Part shown: one piece after another, positions 28,539-29,332 of the stretch
Position numbering within the stretch: the first letter of the stretch is position 1
Layout of the letters: each line of letters opens with the position of its first letter
NCBI GenBank assembly: GCA_003427395.1
Contig: BFEA01000742.1
Location: 94,529 to 123,860 of the forward strand
Reading direction: 5' to 3'
From: Chara braunii
Taxonomy: Eukaryota; Streptophyta; Charophyceae; Charales; Characeae
DNA: 29,332 nucleotides
The notes under the pieces: generated by a model
Told to the model about the DNA's origin: nothing
Databases searched by the model: none
What the model saw: only the letters and a program-made list of their open reading frames with translations
Made by a program: the position numbers and the translations under genes

Positions 28539-29122
28539 CACCACTCTACCCGGCGCCATAAAGTGGCGTTCCGGTGAGTTTCGGAGCAGGTCTTTACGGC
28601 GGGTGCCGACCGGCGGGCGGGCGCTCGCTGGTCCGGTCCTGCAATTTTCACACGCCACCTTTGGCGATTTTTCGCGGTCAGAAAAATCAAGATAAAGAAC
28701 CTGAAATTTTGAAATCCTGCAGAAGGTCATGATCTTTCCAGGAAAAATATCAGAAAAATGAAAAAAATAAATCATTCAGCCCATGAAATAAATGCCGCGC
28801 CAATTCGTCACATTTTCCATTTTTGCCACTCTACAACTTGTGGGCCAGTGGGAAAAGTACCCCAATTTCAGCGATTTTTCACGCTCAGAGGAATATGTAA
28901 AGAAATCTGAAACTTGGAAGGTCTGTAAATTTGGTTGTGATCTTTGCAGGAAAAATATTTAAAATTTTAACAAAAAATGTTACATCCACGAAACAGGTGG
29001 TTGCGGCAATTCATCGCATTCCCCATTGTCGCCGCTGTGGCGGTTCTCCACACTATGCTACCAGTAGCCTCATGAACCTGTGCTACCGGTCCCCCAAGTT
29101 TCCAACGTCGGGTAGAGTGGTG
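28539..29122. mobile_element. TIR-bounded non-autonomous DNA element (584 bp)
   Basis: The ends are inverted: CACCACTCTACCCGGCG at 28539 and the complement of CACCACTCTACCCGACG ending at 29122 (16 of 17 bases). Flanks ATTTGAAC (28531-28538) and ATTTAAAA (29123-29130) match at 6 of 8, suggesting an eroded 8-bp duplication. Inside, a unit of about 205 bp is repeated directly (28661-28833 and 28866-29041), each copy carrying GCGATTTTTC, a CTGAAA block, TGATCTTTSCAGGAAAAATAT and ATTCRTCRCATT. No transposase frame is visible. The termini differ from the CTAGG family, so this is a separate element. Confidence 0.65.
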
Positions 29123-29130
29123 ATTTAAAA

Positions 29131-29332
29131 TCATTATAAGCAATTTTACAGTTAGACAGTTTCTTGGTTATCCGTGAGTGTGAGTGTGTGAAGGGGGGGG
29201 GGGCAGGGGTGGAGGACGGAATGGAGATCATGGGAAAAGGATAATTCACGAACAAACGAGTTCAACTCTCTCCATGCCCCTCCCCCCCCGCCCTCTCCCT
29301 CCCTCCCTCCCAAGCAGAGATACAGCATCAAG
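29131..29332. other. Terminal low-complexity sequence
   Basis: GTGAGTGTGAGTG words, a G-run at about 29193 and C- and CCCT-rich tracts at 29279-29310. No gene seen. Confidence 0.5.

Noticed and set aside
28353-28775. 140-codon minus-strand frame
   Set aside because: It crosses the left end of the TIR element and has no recognisable motif or conserved start context.

Overview
This is nuclear DNA of a eukaryote, most likely a land plant or a streptophyte alga. The evidence is a Ty3/gypsy chromovirus whose primer-binding site matches the plant initiator-Met tRNA type (TGGTATCAGAGC), TTTAGGG-like motifs, abundant microsatellites and minisatellites, MITE-like elements with 8-bp target duplications, and an apparent plastid accD relic. 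Two single N bases (12949, 17609) and several 16-27 nt homopolymers indicate a draft assembly. I found no intact host gene. The window is repeats, mobile elements and decayed coding sequence.

Layout. 1-90 is a GA microsatellite. 1215-3580 is a diverged tandem duplication of a roughly 0.9 kb unit; its second copy carries two MITEs (2185-2447 and 2517-2818). 3840-4758 (minus) is an unidentified decayed coding tract. 6245-8206 is a series of minisatellites, ending in a 36-bp array. 8215-18449 is a complete-length but inactivated LTR retrotransposon of 10,235 bp: two 351-bp LTRs, a perfect 5-bp target duplication (GGGGC), PBS, a leader of about 2 kb, gag with a CCHC knuckle, protease, reverse transcriptase, RNase H, integrase and a C-terminal chromodomain. 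It sits inside the minisatellite, which resumes at 18455. 18970-21280 (minus) is another decayed coding tract, interrupted by a third MITE (19611-19995) and containing a zinc-ribbon segment that I read as plastid-type accD. 23464-24976 holds weaker gene-like tracts. 25311-26250 is GC-richer and unidentified. 26250-26560 is a third locus of the minisatellite family. 28539-29122 is a further TIR-bounded element.

How the parts relate. The retrotransposon's proteins would have formed its particle (gag), processed it (protease), copied it (RT/RNase H) and inserted it at chromodomain-selected chromatin (integrase). At least twelve in-frame stops and two or three frameshifts mean this copy cannot do so now. 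Nearly all the stops are explained by C-to-T change of CAG, CAA or CGA codons. The same signature appears in the unrelated decayed tracts, which suggests general deamination of silenced, methylated DNA. The three MITEs share TIRs near CTAGGYTACCAG and internal sequence, so they form one family that would depend on a hAT-like transposase encoded elsewhere.
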